A stretch of DNA of 5,375 nt, from NCBI GenBank assembly GCA_029218485.1, contig JAQXRK010000152.1, forward strand, positions 1 through 5,375. Direction: 5' to 3'. Under the pieces are notes generated by a model. That model made no database searches and had not been told where the DNA came from. It worked only from the letters and a program-made list of their open reading frames with translations. Positions 5,126-5,375 of the stretch are shown here, piece after piece. Made by a program: the position numbers and the translations under genes. This DNA is from a bacterium (GTDB lineage: Bacteria > Bacillota > Clostridia > Christensenellales > CAG-138). Every line of letters begins with the position of its first letter. Within the stretch, counting starts at the first letter, position 1.

Positions 5126-5375
5126 ATGCAGGTGGAGATTCCGGGCCCGCTTCGGCGCTTTGCCGAAATCGTGGAGGAGCCCGTATACATGGTCGGCGGT
5201 GCGGTGCGCAACGCGCTGCTCGGCCTGCCGCGTGCCGATCTGGACGTGGCGGGCGCGCTGCCGCCGGAGGTTGTGGAGGCGCGCTGCCGGCAGGCGGGGC
5301 TGCCGCTGTCGCGCGTGAACCGGTCGCTCGGCACGGTCGGCGCCGTGATCGGCGGCGAGACGGTCGAGTATACGG
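5126..5375 (+). CDS. cca: CCA-adding enzyme / poly(A) polymerase family protein, 3' end beyond the window
   Basis: The first 83 residues are present and the frame is open at the window end. The fragment carries the class II nucleotidyltransferase head: VYMVGGAVRNALLGLP (20-35) with the nucleotide-positioning GG (24-25) and Arg28, then ADLDVAG with the metal-binding pair Asp38 and Asp40, followed by LPPEVV and a LGTVGAVIGGETVEYT segment that matches the 'HGTVTVxIxGExxEVTTFR' strand of the family. Such enzymes add or repair the CCA end of tRNA in the cytoplasm using CTP and ATP. The usual 'VRD' is 'VRN' and the usual 'HGTV' is 'LGTV'; both lie outside the catalytic aspartates. Because the body and any HD domain lie outside the window, CCA-adding, A-adding, CC-adding and poly(A) polymerase activity cannot be told apart; CCA-adding is the usual role in Firmicutes. 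It follows the gyrA terminator by 244 bases, so it is probably transcribed separately. Starting at ATG 5093 would add 11 residues. Confidence 0.88.
   Translation, partial: MQVEIPGPLRRFAEIVEEPVYMVGGAVRNALLGLPRADLDVAGALPPEVVEARCRQAGLPLSRVNRSLGTVGAVIGGETVEYT

Noticed and set aside
2197..5334. Very long open frame (1045 codons) on the minus strand across gyrA and both spacers
   Set aside because: It lies opposite the unmistakable gyrA. The translation is low-complexity (runs of R, A, H, L, V, D) with no recognisable domain, as expected when G/C-ending codons on the coding strand suppress stop codons on the other. No ribosome binding site or family match supports it.

Overview
The window is a high-GC stretch of a Gram-positive (Firmicutes/Clostridia-type) chromosome. 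The evidence is the gene order (a RemB-like DUF370 gene directly before gyrB and gyrA, the usual neighbourhood of the replication-initiation cluster in Bacillota), the Bacillus-like architecture of both gyrase subunits (short GyrB without the enterobacterial insertion, GyrA of about 816 residues), strong AGGAG-type ribosome binding sites, and codons mostly ending in G or C. The genus cannot be read from the sequence; a high-GC gut-type clostridium is an inference.

Layout, all genes on the + strand: (1) 1-255, the 3' part of a remB-like gene, cut by the window edge. (2) 297-2240, gyrB, complete. (3) 2241-2394, a short, extremely G/C-rich and highly self-complementary spacer with three hairpins, alternative pairings and a possible 32-codon leader ORF whose stop overlaps the gyrA ribosome binding site. 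(4) 2395-4845, gyrA, complete. (5) 4858-4881, a textbook intrinsic terminator. (6) 4882-5125, a gene-free spacer with a 20-bp imperfect direct repeat and an inverted repeat. (7) 5126-5375, the 5' end of a CCA-adding enzyme / poly(A) polymerase family gene, open at the window end.

GyrA and GyrB form the A2B2 DNA gyrase: GyrB supplies the ATPase gate and the TOPRIM metal site, GyrA the cleavage tyrosine and the DNA-wrapping C-terminal domain. They probably share one transcript with remB that ends at the 4858-4881 terminator, since no convincing promoter is visible before gyrB or gyrA. The tRNA nucleotidyltransferase gene starts a separate unit.

This is mainly a housekeeping region. I see no mobile element, CRISPR array, tRNA, rRNA or defence system. 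The parts worth a second look are the structured gyrB-gyrA spacer with its candidate leader ORF, a tyrosine at the coumarin-contact arginine position of GyrB, and the repeated spacer after gyrA.
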